DNA of 64,000 bases. It comes from Thalassotalea euphylliae (lineage in GTDB: Bacteria > Pseudomonadota > Gammaproteobacteria > Enterobacterales > Alteromonadaceae). Shown piece by piece: positions 16,789-25,385 of this stretch. Location of the stretch: NCBI RefSeq assembly GCF_003390395.1, contig NZ_QUOV01000001.1, positions 496,001 to 560,000 of the forward strand, written 5' to 3'. Numbering within the stretch: the first letter of the stretch is position 1; every line of letters starts with the position of its first letter. A model generated the notes under the pieces. That model made no database searches, was not told the DNA's origin, and saw nothing but the letters and a program-made list of their open reading frames with translations. The position numbers and the translations under genes are program-made.

Positions 16789-17147
16789 TCTACTCCTACA
16801 ATACGTTAAAGGCTAAATAGCTTGAAAATCACGGGTTAACTGCCTAATTCCGTTGGCTATTTATTCTTAAATAATTTGTATGAGAGAAATTATAGCTGTA
16901 ATTTGTTGCCTTACTTTGATCAAGGCAGGCTAATGAGCAGAAATTTCTGATAACAACATTAGAGTGGAAACAAAAGCGTTTCAATACAGGTACTAATGTT
17001 TAAAAAATTGTGTTTTCCAGCTGTACTAATATTGCACAAAGTATCACAGCATTGCCATAAAGCAAAGCTGGAAAATCTTAGTATTATGCGCAGTTTCGTT
17101 CTAAATTAACGGCTGAGCATAAAAAGTTAGAGAAGTGTTAGTTGTGG
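16789..17147. other. intergenic region with a spaced inverted repeat
   Basis: This is upstream of the solute-binding protein gene. TTTTCCAGC (17013-17021) is repeated inverted as GCTGGAAAA (17067-17075), 45 bases apart. This could be an operator pair or chance. Nothing else was recognised. Confidence 0.35.
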
Positions 17148-17534
17148 CTAAGCGTGTTCTTTTTGCAGCCATTCACAAAGCGCTTCTTCACCTGGCTCTG
17201 GTAAAATTTCACCACCTTCCATTACCCATTGGGCAGGCACTTCGTGCAATGAAAGATCAATTTCATAAGGGGTTAATTCAAGTAAATTAGCAATGCGCTG
17301 TGTCATATCTGCCGATAGCGTATCGTTCATGTCCGGCGTTCGACCTTTTCGTACAGCACCTAATACATTAACCGTCGCGCGCGGCTGTAAAACAGCGTTG
17401 TGTGCAAACGTTACATTAACAAAGGTTTCTGGCGCACCGGTAATACCACAATGAACATCCATAATTAACACGGCTAGCTTTTCTCTAGTCGCTTCCGGTA
17501 GCGGGTTTTTCGTTGACACGGTATAAAGTGGCAT
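17148..17534 (-). CDS. tautomerase-superfamily protein
   Basis: Starting at the ATG at 17534, which has a GAGGG site 9 bases ahead, the product begins MPLYTVST, so Pro2 becomes the N-terminal catalytic proline after Met removal, as in 4-oxalocrotonate tautomerase relatives. An upstream in-frame ATG at 17549 would bury this proline and is rejected. At 128 aa it is twice the length of a single-domain 4-OT, with a second beta-alpha unit (MTQRIANLLELTPYEIDLSL), consistent with Tautomerase_3/cis-CaaD-like members. It would tautomerise or hydrate an unsaturated keto or enol acid in the cytoplasm. It is followed in the same strand and region by catabolic genes. Confidence 0.75.
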   Translation of the reverse strand: MPLYTVSTKNPLPEATREKLAVLIMDVHCGITGAPETFVNVTFAHNAVLQPRATVNVLGAVRKGRTPDMNDTLSADMTQRIANLLELTPYEIDLSLHEVPAQWVMEGGEILPEPGEEALCEWLQKEHA

Positions 17535-17582
17535 AGTGTTATCCCTCAAATATTTAGTATTACTATTAAAATTGTAGATGGA

Positions 17583-18044
17583 TTAAAGGTCTGTGCTAGT
17601 GGTCAGATAACCTTTTTTGAAATAACCAACAATTAAGCGCAACATCATTTTCAGCTTAGTTTTCTTACGTACCTTTTCATCAACACGTGCATCAAAGGCT
17701 TCGTGCATTCTTTCGTACTCTGACATGTCTGGCGATACTAGGATGATTTCATTCTTGCTACAGCCAGTAATATGTTGCCATTTCGCGCAAATCTCGCTCA
17801 TAAATGGGTGACGTTTGTCAGCTGGCATACCATCTTCTACTGGTAACTGCACGGTTGATGCACAAGACAGCTTACCTGCTATGTAGGATTGTCGATAAGG
17901 CAAGTCTAACCAAGCAAATACTAGGCGATAGTCAGCACCAAAGTGGGCTTTATAAGTACTCGAGATAACTGCCTCAAGCTGCTTAATATTGTTATAGCCA
18001 AGTGAACCTTCTTGTATTGAGCAAATTACTCGAACCGTTTTCAT
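17583..18044 (-). CDS. putative tautomerase-like protein lacking the N-terminal proline
   Basis: A 153-aa cytoplasmic protein, 48 bases upstream of the tautomerase gene on the same strand, so probably in one operon with it. The layout suggests two beta-alpha-beta units: VRVICSIQEGSLGYNNIKQL, FGADYRLVFAWLDLP, then a helix and ITGCSKNEIILVSPDMSEY, which recalls the tautomerase pattern TGxPxxxVxVxFxE. It begins Met-Lys, not Met-Pro, so the catalytic proline is absent if the fold is right. Family membership is an inference from layout and neighbour, not from a firm match. Confidence 0.5.
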   Translation of the reverse strand: MKTVRVICSIQEGSLGYNNIKQLEAVISSTYKAHFGADYRLVFAWLDLPYRQSYIAGKLSCASTVQLPVEDGMPADKRHPFMSEICAKWQHITGCSKNEIILVSPDMSEYERMHEAFDARVDEKVRKKTKLKMMLRLIVGYFKKGYLTTSTDL

Positions 18045-18339
18045 TTACAAATCCACCTAAAACAAATCAATGTTTAAATTACTGTTTGATTACATCATAG
18101 GTAAGGAAGCTTAATTTCGAACAGTGAAAAAATTTACTCACCCTTAATAATTTATCGAATATAAGCTTTTGATATATGGATATTTCATAGAGTAATAACT
18201 CTAAAAATAACCTCAAAAATAATGAAAAACTTGGCCATTCAAAATTTTCATAACGTAGCAAAAATAAGTTCATTACCTTGACTAAATTTTATTAAGTACT
18301 ATCGTGGCACGTTAAACCCCAAGGTAAGATGGATTTAAG

Positions 18340-19566
18340 ATGTCAAACACTCCACTATCAGAAGAGCTTAAACTACGTTCAGGTTCTGTTCTTAAAAACC
18401 GAATTTGTAAGTCTGCAATGAATGAAGCCATGGCAACTGGCGATGGCCGAGTAGTAAGACAGTTTGAAGTCTTATACCGTACTTGGGCAGAAGGTGGTTC
18501 TGGCTTATTGGTGACTGGTAACGTTATGGTTGATAAGCGCCATGCTAACGAACCATTAGCCGTTGCTGTTGAAGATGAACGCGACATGCATTTATTAGAG
18601 CTTTGGGCTCGTGGTGCAAAGTCAAAAGGCGGTCAAATTTGGGCACAGCTAAACCACCCTGGTAAGCAATCACCTAAATTTTTAAACGGTCACCCTGTAG
18701 CCCCATCTGCTGTGCCACTAGCTAGCGATATGTTCTTCCCACCGCGTGAGCTAACGGAAGAAGAAATCTTAGATATTATAGAGCGTTTTGCTAACACAGC
18801 GAGCATTCTAGAAAAAGCTGGCTTCGATGGTGTTCAGCTGCACGGTGCACACGGTTACTTAATTAGCCAATTCTTATCACCAAATCACAACAAACGTGAA
18901 GATAAGTGGGGCGGTAGCTTAGAAAACAGAATGCGTTTCGTTACTGAAGTGTACAAAGCCATTCGTGCTAAGCTAGGTCAAAACTTTGCTGTTGGTATCA
19001 AACTAAACTCTTCAGACTTCCAAAAAGGTGGTTTTACGCAAGAAGAGTCAATTGAAGTATGTAAATGTTTAGATGAGCTTGGTATTGATATGATTGAAAT
19101 TTCAGGTGGTAGTTGGGAAAACCCAGTAAACCGTAAAGGTAACCTGAAAGAGAGCACGAAAAAGCGTGAAGCTTACTTCTTAGAGTTTGCTGAGCAATTA
19201 AAAGAAAACGTTTCTGCGCCAATTATGGTAACGGGTGGTTTCAGAAGCCAGGCAGCTATGGAAGAAGCGGTTAATTCTGGTGCAGTTGATGTAGTAGGTA
19301 TTGCACGCCCATTAGCCGTTGACCCTGATTTAGCTAACAAAGTACTTAACGGCCAAGGTTTCGTTTCAACAGTTCAGCCAATCACAACGGGTATCAAGAA
19401 AATTGATCAAATGGCGATCATGGAAATTAGCTGGTACACCGATAACATTCGCCGTATGGGCGATGGCAAAAGTCCGAAGACCAAAGTTCGCGGTATTTGG
19501 TCAGTGATCGCGGTACTGTTTAACTTCTGGAAACGTGGTCAAACCGTTAAGCGCGTTCGCGCGTAG
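18340..19566 (+). CDS. NADH:flavin oxidoreductase, Old Yellow Enzyme family
   Basis: The 408-aa TIM-barrel flavoprotein has the substrate and FMN signatures of the family: QIWAQLNHPGKQSP (near residue 104), VQLHGAHGYLISQFLSPNHN with His168 and His171 in the ligand position, RMRFVTEVYKAIR, and the phosphate-binding segment VTGGFR ... VVGIARPLAVDP near 295-330. It reduces activated C=C bonds of enones or similar compounds with NAD(P)H. It belongs to the type lacking the extra 2,4-dienoyl-CoA reductase domain. The C-terminus (about 380-408) is basic and hydrophobic. It is monocistronic, followed by a terminator and then the LysR gene. Confidence 0.9.
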   Translation: MSNTPLSEELKLRSGSVLKNRICKSAMNEAMATGDGRVVRQFEVLYRTWAEGGSGLLVTGNVMVDKRHANEPLAVAVEDERDMHLLELWARGAKSKGGQIWAQLNHPGKQSPKFLNGHPVAPSAVPLASDMFFPPRELTEEEILDIIERFANTASILEKAGFDGVQLHGAHGYLISQFLSPNHNKREDKWGGSLENRMRFVTEVYKAIRAKLGQNFAVGIKLNSSDFQKGGFTQEESIEVCKCLDELGIDMIEISGGSWENPVNRKGNLKESTKKREAYFLEFAEQLKENVSAPIMVTGGFRSQAAMEEAVNSGAVDVVGIARPLAVDPDLANKVLNGQGFVSTVQPITTGIKKIDQMAIMEISWYTDNIRRMGDGKSPKTKVRGIWSVIAVLFNFWKRGQTVKRVRA

Positions 19567-19609
19567 TAGGAATAAAGCGCCTACTAAATCTTTAAAGAAA
19601 GCAGTCAGA

Positions 19610-19650
19610 AAATGGGCAAAAGGTGTTAAACCTTTTGCCCATTTTGCTTT
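19610..19650 (+). terminator. rho-independent terminator
   Basis: A perfect 14-bp stem (AAATGGGCAAAAGG / CCTTTTGCCCATTT) with a 7-base loop lies 43 bases after the OYE stop and is followed by TGCTTTTT. Confidence 0.85.
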
Positions 19651-19791
19651 TTACAACATTTAATTTTTTAAATTTTCGACAGTTTAACTGTTCTAATCTA
19701 GTGATCACCCGCCATTGATGTAGCGCAAACTTCACTCGCTATAGCGCAAGCTTATATACGTTATTCCTATACATTCTATTAACCACATACT

Positions 19792-20739
19792 ATGCTAGCG
19801 GGCACAAAAAATTATACACAACAGGCATTTGATGTGATCGATATTTCAGATATCCACATGATCAAGGTGATCAGTGAGGTTGGTAGTATCAATAAAGCTG
19901 CTGAATTATTGAGTGTTTCACAACCCACGTTAAGCAAAAAAGTTAGCCGCCTAGAGCAAAAAATTAATATGGAGTTGTTCTTCCGCGACAGCGCCGGCAT
20001 GATCCCAACGGAAACGGCTCGCCTATTGTTGAGAAAGGGCGATGAGCTGAAAAGTCAGCTTGATATTATCGAGCGCCAGCTGGAATTAATGGCCAATTTA
20101 GTCGGCGGCACCGTGCGCGTTGGTGTTGGCCCGATAATCGAACAAGATATTTTACCTAAAGCACTATTAGATTTTGCCGAGCAAGATTATAAATTTAAGA
20201 TCTCAGTCGTCACCATGTCGTCTGAAGGTTTACTCGACGCGTTAAAGAAAAGCCAAATTGATATTGCGATTGGGCCATTTGCCGCAAACGACGTACCGAA
20301 CGAATTTATTACGCCGTTTATGAATTACGACAAGCTAGTTGCCGCTGTTCGTAAAGATCATGAGCTCGCGAAAGAGAAGAATGTCAGTCTTGAAGTACTG
20401 ATGAAATACAAATCCATCACGCCAAATATCCCGAAAAGCCTGGGTAGCCAAGTGACGGATCTACTGCGTGGCCGTCCGTTAGATCCGATGATCATTTGCG
20501 ATAATTACAATATGGCTAAAACCATAGTGGCTAATTCTGACTACGTCACTGCTGGCCCAGAGACCTTATTCCATAAGGAGTTTGCTAGCGGAGAATTGGT
20601 AAAGCTCGACTTTCAAACAGAAGTCTTCTGGCAATGTCGTTGTTTATTAAAACCAGAAAATTTATTAATTCCCGTCGTTAAAGAAGTGGTCGAATTATTC
20701 TCGCAATATATGTTGGCCGAAGGTGGTGATGACGATTAG
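19792..20739 (+). CDS. LysR-family transcriptional regulator
   Basis: The 315-aa protein has an N-terminal winged helix-turn-helix (about residues 19-80, GSINKAAELLSVSQPTLSKKVSRLEQ) and a C-terminal periplasmic-binding-protein-like effector domain (about 105-305, GTVRVGVGPIIEQDILPKALLDF). An extra 18 residues precede the usual start; an internal ATG at 19858 is less likely because it would cut into the first helix. It lies in the middle of the catabolic region, between the OYE gene and the FadL-type porin, and is the only recognised regulator there, so it may control that region. Effector unknown. Confidence 0.88.
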   Translation: MLAGTKNYTQQAFDVIDISDIHMIKVISEVGSINKAAELLSVSQPTLSKKVSRLEQKINMELFFRDSAGMIPTETARLLLRKGDELKSQLDIIERQLELMANLVGGTVRVGVGPIIEQDILPKALLDFAEQDYKFKISVVTMSSEGLLDALKKSQIDIAIGPFAANDVPNEFITPFMNYDKLVAAVRKDHELAKEKNVSLEVLMKYKSITPNIPKSLGSQVTDLLRGRPLDPMIICDNYNMAKTIVANSDYVTAGPETLFHKEFASGELVKLDFQTEVFWQCRCLLKPENLLIPVVKEVVELFSQYMLAEGGDDD

Positions 20740-21245
20740 TTGCTGATTGCAAACTCCCTAGCCGAGTGAGTTTTGCTTGGCTAGTTCACTCCCTACTTAT
20801 CAAAAAATTTTATAGCTGTTGTAAAATAAATTTATTATTAAGATTCATGAATTTCGCATAGCATCCCCGCGTGGAATTTATGGCAAGAATCGGTCTATTC
20901 TTCGCCATCTTTATCAGAATTTACCCGATACCCAACTGGTATGGCTTCATTACTTAATGAAGCTGGGGTAGAATGCTCCGCTTTTTGGCGTCGTATGTTG
21001 AAGTTTTTTAGTTGTATCGCATACTTTTTCTCTCAGTGAAAGCTAGGATTTTTCTGGCTTGCAGTACACATATCTCTTCTTTTCAAGCATTTCGCTAAAT
21101 CAATCGTTAAGCAAGGTGAGCCGCTAGTTTTCTAGCGTGTGAATGGACTTTTTGCGACTCTAACGAGTACTTTGCTTTTCAACGAGGTTGCCGCCTTCAG
21201 GCTTATGCAACCATTAGAAAACACGAAAGAGTTATTATTAAATCA
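20740..21245. other. 506-base region with no recognised gene
   Basis: It is the leader region of the FadL-type gene. I found only short open frames (for example 32 codons from 20941) without ribosome sites, and no match to the two dispersed repeat families. Moderately GC-rich tracts such as CATCCCCGCGTGGAATTTATGG look unlike ordinary AT-rich spacers here, so a remnant gene or a structured leader is possible. Confidence 0.4.
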
Positions 21246-22538
21246 ATGAAAACCAAATCTTTTAAATTAAATCTTATTGCAGCGGGCTTACAAGTTGGAG
21301 CCGTTTTATTATCTACTTCTGCAACAGCAGCAGGTTTCTACCTGCACGAGCACAGTGCTAATGGCTTAGGCCGTGCATTCGCTGGTCAAGCAGCACTTGC
21401 TGAAAATGCGACAGTGTTATACTCAAACGCTGCCGCGATTACGGAATTCGATAAGGCTCAATTAAGTGCCTTTGCTAGCTACATTGATCCAGGTATTGAT
21501 ATTGACGGCACAGTAACTGTAGGTACTGCCGCGGGTACAGTGACTCACGACGCATCTCATGATGATGTTAGCCCAAGTGCAGTGGTTCCTGCATTTTTCT
21601 ACGTACAGCCACTAAATGACAAATGGTCTGCGGGTCTAGGTGTATTTGCTAACTTCGGTTTATCAACTGACTTCGATTCAGATTTCAACGCGCTACACTT
21701 CGGTGACAGAGCTGAAATCACGAGCTTAGGCATCAACCCAACTATCGCTTATCAAGTGTCAGACGAGTTAAGCTTAGGCTTAGGTGTTACAGCAAGCTTT
21801 GTTGAAGCGGAATTAGGTTCTGCTGTTTCTAACGTTATTTCTGATGCCGTTGGCGGTTTAGTACCAGCTGGTGCTCAAATTGCCCAAATGGAAGGTGATG
21901 ACTGGGGCTACAGCTGGAATGTTGGTGTACTTTGGAAGCCAACAAGCTCAACTAACATTGGTTTAAGCTACCGCTCAGAAACTAAGTTAGAAGTATCAGG
22001 TGACTTGTCATCACAAGTGATTGCAAGTGCAAACCAGTCGGGTACGGTTGATCTAGATTTACCTGCAATTGCTGAACTTGCAATTAGCCAACAAATTACT
22101 GACGCGCTATCAATTCAAGCAAGTGCTAACTGGTTTGGTTGGAGCAGCTTTGATGTACTAGAAGCTGATTTAGCTGACGGTACTATTTTCCCAATTGCTG
22201 AAGAGCACTTTGAAAATAACTGGAAACTAAGCTTAGGTGCAACTTACGAATTATCTGACGCATGGACAGTTCGTGCAGGTTACGCGTACGACGAAGGTGC
22301 GGCAACAACTGAGCATCGCACACTAAACATTCCAGATACTGATCGTCAATGGTTCAGTGCTGGTGCGACTTACACTATGGATGAGTCAACGACAATCGAC
22401 TTCTCTTTATTGAAGGTTTACGGTCGTGAAGTTAGCCTTTCAGAATCTCGTGCCGTTGGCCCGATCAGTTCAGAATTGAATGCTACACAAAGCTCAAATG
22501 CGACTATCCTAAGCGCGCAAGTTAACTACTCGTTTTAA
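21246..22538 (+). CDS. OmpP1/FadL-family outer-membrane transporter
   Basis: The 430-aa protein has a signal peptide ending near STSATAA (residue 28) followed by GFYLHEHSANGLGRAFAG, the N-terminal hatch of FadL-type porins, and ENATVLYSNAAAI, the NPA-like motif of the family. The remainder is alternating beta strands ending in a terminal Phe (AQVNYSF). Such porins pass hydrophobic molecules (long-chain fatty acids, aromatic hydrocarbons, terpenes) across the outer membrane. In this neighbourhood of oxidoreductases it is the best candidate for uptake of the pathway substrate. Confidence 0.92.
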   Translation: MKTKSFKLNLIAAGLQVGAVLLSTSATAAGFYLHEHSANGLGRAFAGQAALAENATVLYSNAAAITEFDKAQLSAFASYIDPGIDIDGTVTVGTAAGTVTHDASHDDVSPSAVVPAFFYVQPLNDKWSAGLGVFANFGLSTDFDSDFNALHFGDRAEITSLGINPTIAYQVSDELSLGLGVTASFVEAELGSAVSNVISDAVGGLVPAGAQIAQMEGDDWGYSWNVGVLWKPTSSTNIGLSYRSETKLEVSGDLSSQVIASANQSGTVDLDLPAIAELAISQQITDALSIQASANWFGWSSFDVLEADLADGTIFPIAEEHFENNWKLSLGATYELSDAWTVRAGYAYDEGAATTEHRTLNIPDTDRQWFSAGATYTMDESTTIDFSLLKVYGREVSLSESRAVGPISSELNATQSSNATILSAQVNYSF

Positions 22539-22621
22539 TTAGCACATTGTCGTTTTAACTAGCACTTTGAAAATAGGCTAAAGTACTAGTCGATTAAAAC
22601 CGAGTGCTATTGAAGCGATAG

Positions 22622-22668
22622 AAGCTAGAAAGCAGACAAATTAGTATGTCGGTTTTCTAGCTTTTTTT
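22622..22668 (+). terminator. rho-independent terminator
   Basis: A 10-bp stem (AAGCTAGAAA / TTTCTAGCTT) with a 22-base loop and a T-run of seven follows the FadL-type gene. Confidence 0.75.
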
Positions 22669-22764
22669 TATGCGTTTTTATCGGTTTATGCTTGCGAACT
22701 ACTCGCAACGATAAGTCAGACTAATTTATCCCAAAAACCGACAGCTTCGCTGACTTGTTGATTA

Positions 22765-23028
22765 GGGCGTGTTGATCTTTCAGGGTTGTTTTTGCAGCAG
22801 TCTGTTTGGGTTTTATACAAGGCGGCACTTGTGCAGTGTAGTTATTCTCCATAAATAAGTGCTAACACAGTAGAAAATTCAAACAGGCGCTGCCCTGCGG
22901 GTTCATCTAAACGCTTCCTGCTCATTGTTGCTCACTTTTTACATAGAACGACTATGCGACAAAGCGAGCGCCGCGGTCAGAAAGCGTTTAGATTGAACAA
23001 AATTCAATCTCGAAAGATCAACACGCCC
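22765..23028. repeat. dispersed inverted-repeat element, family 2, copy 1 (long form)
   Basis: A 264-base non-coding element bounded by GGGCGTGTTGATCTTTC and its exact inverse GAAAGATCAACACGCCC, flanked on both sides by TA. Inside is a second inverted pair (GTTCATCTAAACGCTT ... AAGCGTTTAGATTGAAC), so the whole can fold into a long hairpin. It matches 58127-58301 at both ends, but carries about 90 extra bases (about 22798-22889) bounded by CTGTTTG and CAAACAG. It lies between convergent genes. Confidence 0.88.
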
Positions 23029-23041
23029 TAGTACTTGTCAG

Positions 23042-23887
23042 CTAGAATCTACCACCAATAGTGTCAGCTTCTTGATCCAGTAAATCTATTACCATCTCTT
23101 GGCAATCTTGCTTTGTTAACAATCCACCGTGACTAATCCACTCTAAATCAATGACTTCTGTGCCAGGCAAATGACTGTAGGTATATGGGTAAACGATTAA
23201 GTCTTGTTTTGAGGCGATCGTGAACACTTTTGTATTGGGAATAAGCGCTTCAAAGCTCGGTAAACTCTTAATAAAATTACCTTTGCTATAAAACATTTTT
23301 CTCGTCCATTTAAGCGCAAAACGGGTAACACTGGCCGTGCCTAGATGTGGGCTACCTAGCGTGATGACTAGCCCGATGTGAGGGGCAAGCTCAGGGTGGC
23401 GTTGCAGGACTAAACGGGTGATCAAACCTCCCATGGAATGGGCGATCACAACTATCTTGCGATTAGGGTCAATTCGAATGATTTCTTGAATGGCTTGGGC
23501 ATAACGTTCGACATAAACTTGCGGCGCAATGTAGGGTTTGCCCATATCAATCGCCCACGAATCAAAGCCTTGTGCTGACAGCGTTTGGCGCAAACCATAA
23601 AAACAGCTGCCATTCATATAAAAACCATGCACACATAAAATATAAGGGCGATGATCTTTACTGATTTTGATCGGATCTTTTTTGTCGCGCTTGGATATTG
23701 CCCACCATACAATTTTGGCAGAGCTGATAATCGCTTCGAGATGAATTCGCCAAAAACCTTGCAGTGTTAATTTCGGATAACTGATGCCTAGTCGCTGATG
23801 AGCGTATGCTGAGCGAAAACACAAGGCCAGAATAATAATGCAGGCTAGCAGGTAAATACTGAGTAGATAAAATAACACACTGCTCAT
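23042..23887 (-). CDS. alpha/beta-hydrolase, lipase/esterase type
   Basis: A 281-aa protein with an N-terminal membrane anchor or uncleaved signal (about residues 3-25). The hydrolase core follows: VHGFYMNGSCFYGLRQTL gives the oxyanion HG motif, and VVIAHSMGGLITRLVL holds the nucleophile Ser in an A-H-S-M-G elbow. A later Asp (SKQDLIVYP) and His (EWISHGGLL) complete a plausible triad. It is similar in type to triacylglycerol lipases and PGAP1-like hydrolases. It could release acids or alcohols from esters for the surrounding pathway. It is followed by an inverted-repeat element and is not tightly linked to neighbours. Confidence 0.85.
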   Translation of the reverse strand: MSSVLFYLLSIYLLACIIILALCFRSAYAHQRLGISYPKLTLQGFWRIHLEAIISSAKIVWWAISKRDKKDPIKISKDHRPYILCVHGFYMNGSCFYGLRQTLSAQGFDSWAIDMGKPYIAPQVYVERYAQAIQEIIRIDPNRKIVVIAHSMGGLITRLVLQRHPELAPHIGLVITLGSPHLGTASVTRFALKWTRKMFYSKGNFIKSLPSFEALIPNTKVFTIASKQDLIVYPYTYSHLPGTEVIDLEWISHGGLLTKQDCQEMVIDLLDQEADTIGGRF

Positions 23888-24018
23888 CAGTGGCTGACTT
23901 CCTTAGTTGTTAATAGCAATAGAATTAAGTAGTTACTTAAATTGATTATACTCGTAAACTTGAAAGTCAGCCGCACTAACTGCACTGAATGAGCAATTAA
24001 CCGGTTTAGTGAGTTAAT

Positions 24019-24627
24019 TTACGACAAGCGCTCAGCTATTTCTGCTACGGTTTCTTTACCAAAGAACAATTCGTCTCCAATATAAAAACTAGGCGCACCA
24101 AAGCTGCCTTTGTCTACTGAATATTGCGTATTTGCTGCCAGCTTTTGCTTAATTTCATCGCTTTGGCATAGCGTCATAATCTCATCGGCTGGCAAGTCTG
24201 CTGCAGACAGTACCTCTATCAATACTTGTGCGTCGTCCATTTTTAAGCCTTGTCGCCACATACCATCGAACATGGTATTAACGTACTTCTCAAATACCTG
24301 CTCGCCAAGGCTTTGCGCAGCAATTGCGCCACGCATAATCATCAGTGTATTAACTGGAAAATGCGGGTTCAGTTTAAACTTATCGGCTAGCTGATAACGG
24401 GTTAAAAATCGACGTAACTCGGCTTGCATATAGGCAAACTTGTTCTTTATTTTTTGGTTCGCCAGAAACGGTGACGTATTGCCTGTTGTTTTAAAAATAC
24501 CGCCAAGTAGTACAGGTACGTAATCAAAATTAACTGCTTTTTTCTGTGTTAATTCTTGCACTAGAAGGTGGGCTAAGTAGGCATTAGGGCTACCAAAATC
24601 AAAGTGAAATTCGACGTTCGTGGTCAT
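24019..24627 (-). CDS. 2-hydroxychromene-2-carboxylate isomerase-like (DsbA-fold, kappa GST)
   Basis: Starting at 24627 (AAGGAGCAACTT ahead of the ATG; the frame is open further to 24648 without a ribosome site), the product is 202 aa. It has the DsbA-like fold with FDFGSPNAYLA near residue 9, where Ser replaces the CxxC cysteine as in glutathione-dependent HCCA isomerases. A GAPSF cis-proline loop near 178 and a final FFGKETVAEIAERL helix are also present. Characterised relatives isomerise a chromene intermediate in naphthalene degradation, but many members act on other aromatic or enone substrates. It starts 14 bases after the SDR stop, so both are in one operon. Confidence 0.82.
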   Translation of the reverse strand: MTTNVEFHFDFGSPNAYLAHLLVQELTQKKAVNFDYVPVLLGGIFKTTGNTSPFLANQKIKNKFAYMQAELRRFLTRYQLADKFKLNPHFPVNTLMIMRGAIAAQSLGEQVFEKYVNTMFDGMWRQGLKMDDAQVLIEVLSAADLPADEIMTLCQSDEIKQKLAANTQYSVDKGSFGAPSFYIGDELFFGKETVAEIAERLS

Positions 24628-24641
24628 AAGTTGCTCCTTGC

Positions 24642-25385
24642 TTACCATTTTTCTGCATACGGGCGGATATCAAGCTCGAAAGTCCATGCATCGCGAGATT
24701 GCTGATGCAGCTGCCAGTATGCTTGTGCGACCGATTCGGGCTTCATTAAACCGTCTTCTGGCAGTGAACTTTCGTCAATACCGCGGTCTTTCATCAACTG
24801 ATGCACCCATTCTGTATCTACACCGGCATCAATAACTAAGTGAGCTACGTGAATATTTTGTGGGCCCAACTCACGTGCCATGGCTTGTGCAAGCGAGCGT
24901 AGACCTGCCTTAGCACTAGAAAATGCGCCAAACCCGGCATTGCCTTTTACGCTCGCAGTCGCTCCTGTAAAGAAGATTGACCCGCGTTTTCTTGGCACCA
25001 TATATTTCGCCGCTTCACGGCCATTTAAAAAGCCAGCGAAGCAGGCCATTTCCCAAACTTTGTGGAAGACACGAGAAGTGGTTTCTAAAATAGGGAACTG
25101 AACATTGGCGCCAACGTTAAAGATCATTACGTCAATTTCGCCTACGGTATTTTCAATTTCAGCAAATACATGCTCAACATTGGCTTCGTCGCGAGCATCT
25201 AAAGCAAAGGCTTTTGCTTTGCCTCCGAGTTCACTTATTTCATCGACGAGTGGCTGAAGTTTTTCTACTTTTCTACGCCCTAAACAGACGAGGTAACCTT
25301 CTTGGGCGAATCGTTTCGCAATCGCACTACCAATATAGTCACCGGCCCCGACAATTAGCGCGACTTTTTCTGCTGTTGATGACAT
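24642..25385 (-). CDS. short-chain dehydrogenase/reductase with Phe at the catalytic Tyr position
   Basis: A 247-aa Rossmann-fold protein: VALIVGAGDYIGSAIAKRF is the cofactor loop near residue 9, and IFNVGAN is the NNAG-like motif near 90. The usual S...YxxxK triad appears as FTGATASV ... FGAFSSAKAG, so Lys is kept but the Tyr is Phe (codon TTT). Some SDR subgroups have this change; they may use another acid or have a non-redox role. It leads an operon with the isomerase-like gene. Substrate unknown. Confidence 0.85.
   Translation of the reverse strand: MSSTAEKVALIVGAGDYIGSAIAKRFAQEGYLVCLGRRKVEKLQPLVDEISELGGKAKAFALDARDEANVEHVFAEIENTVGEIDVMIFNVGANVQFPILETTSRVFHKVWEMACFAGFLNGREAAKYMVPRKRGSIFFTGATASVKGNAGFGAFSSAKAGLRSLAQAMARELGPQNIHVAHLVIDAGVDTEWVHQLMKDRGIDESSLPEDGLMKPESVAQAYWQLHQQSRDAWTFELDIRPYAEKW

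Noticed and set aside
18079..18273. 64-codon minus-strand open frame upstream of the OYE gene
   Set aside because: It is Leu/Phe-rich, lies in AT-rich spacer, and lacks a ribosome site; likely random.
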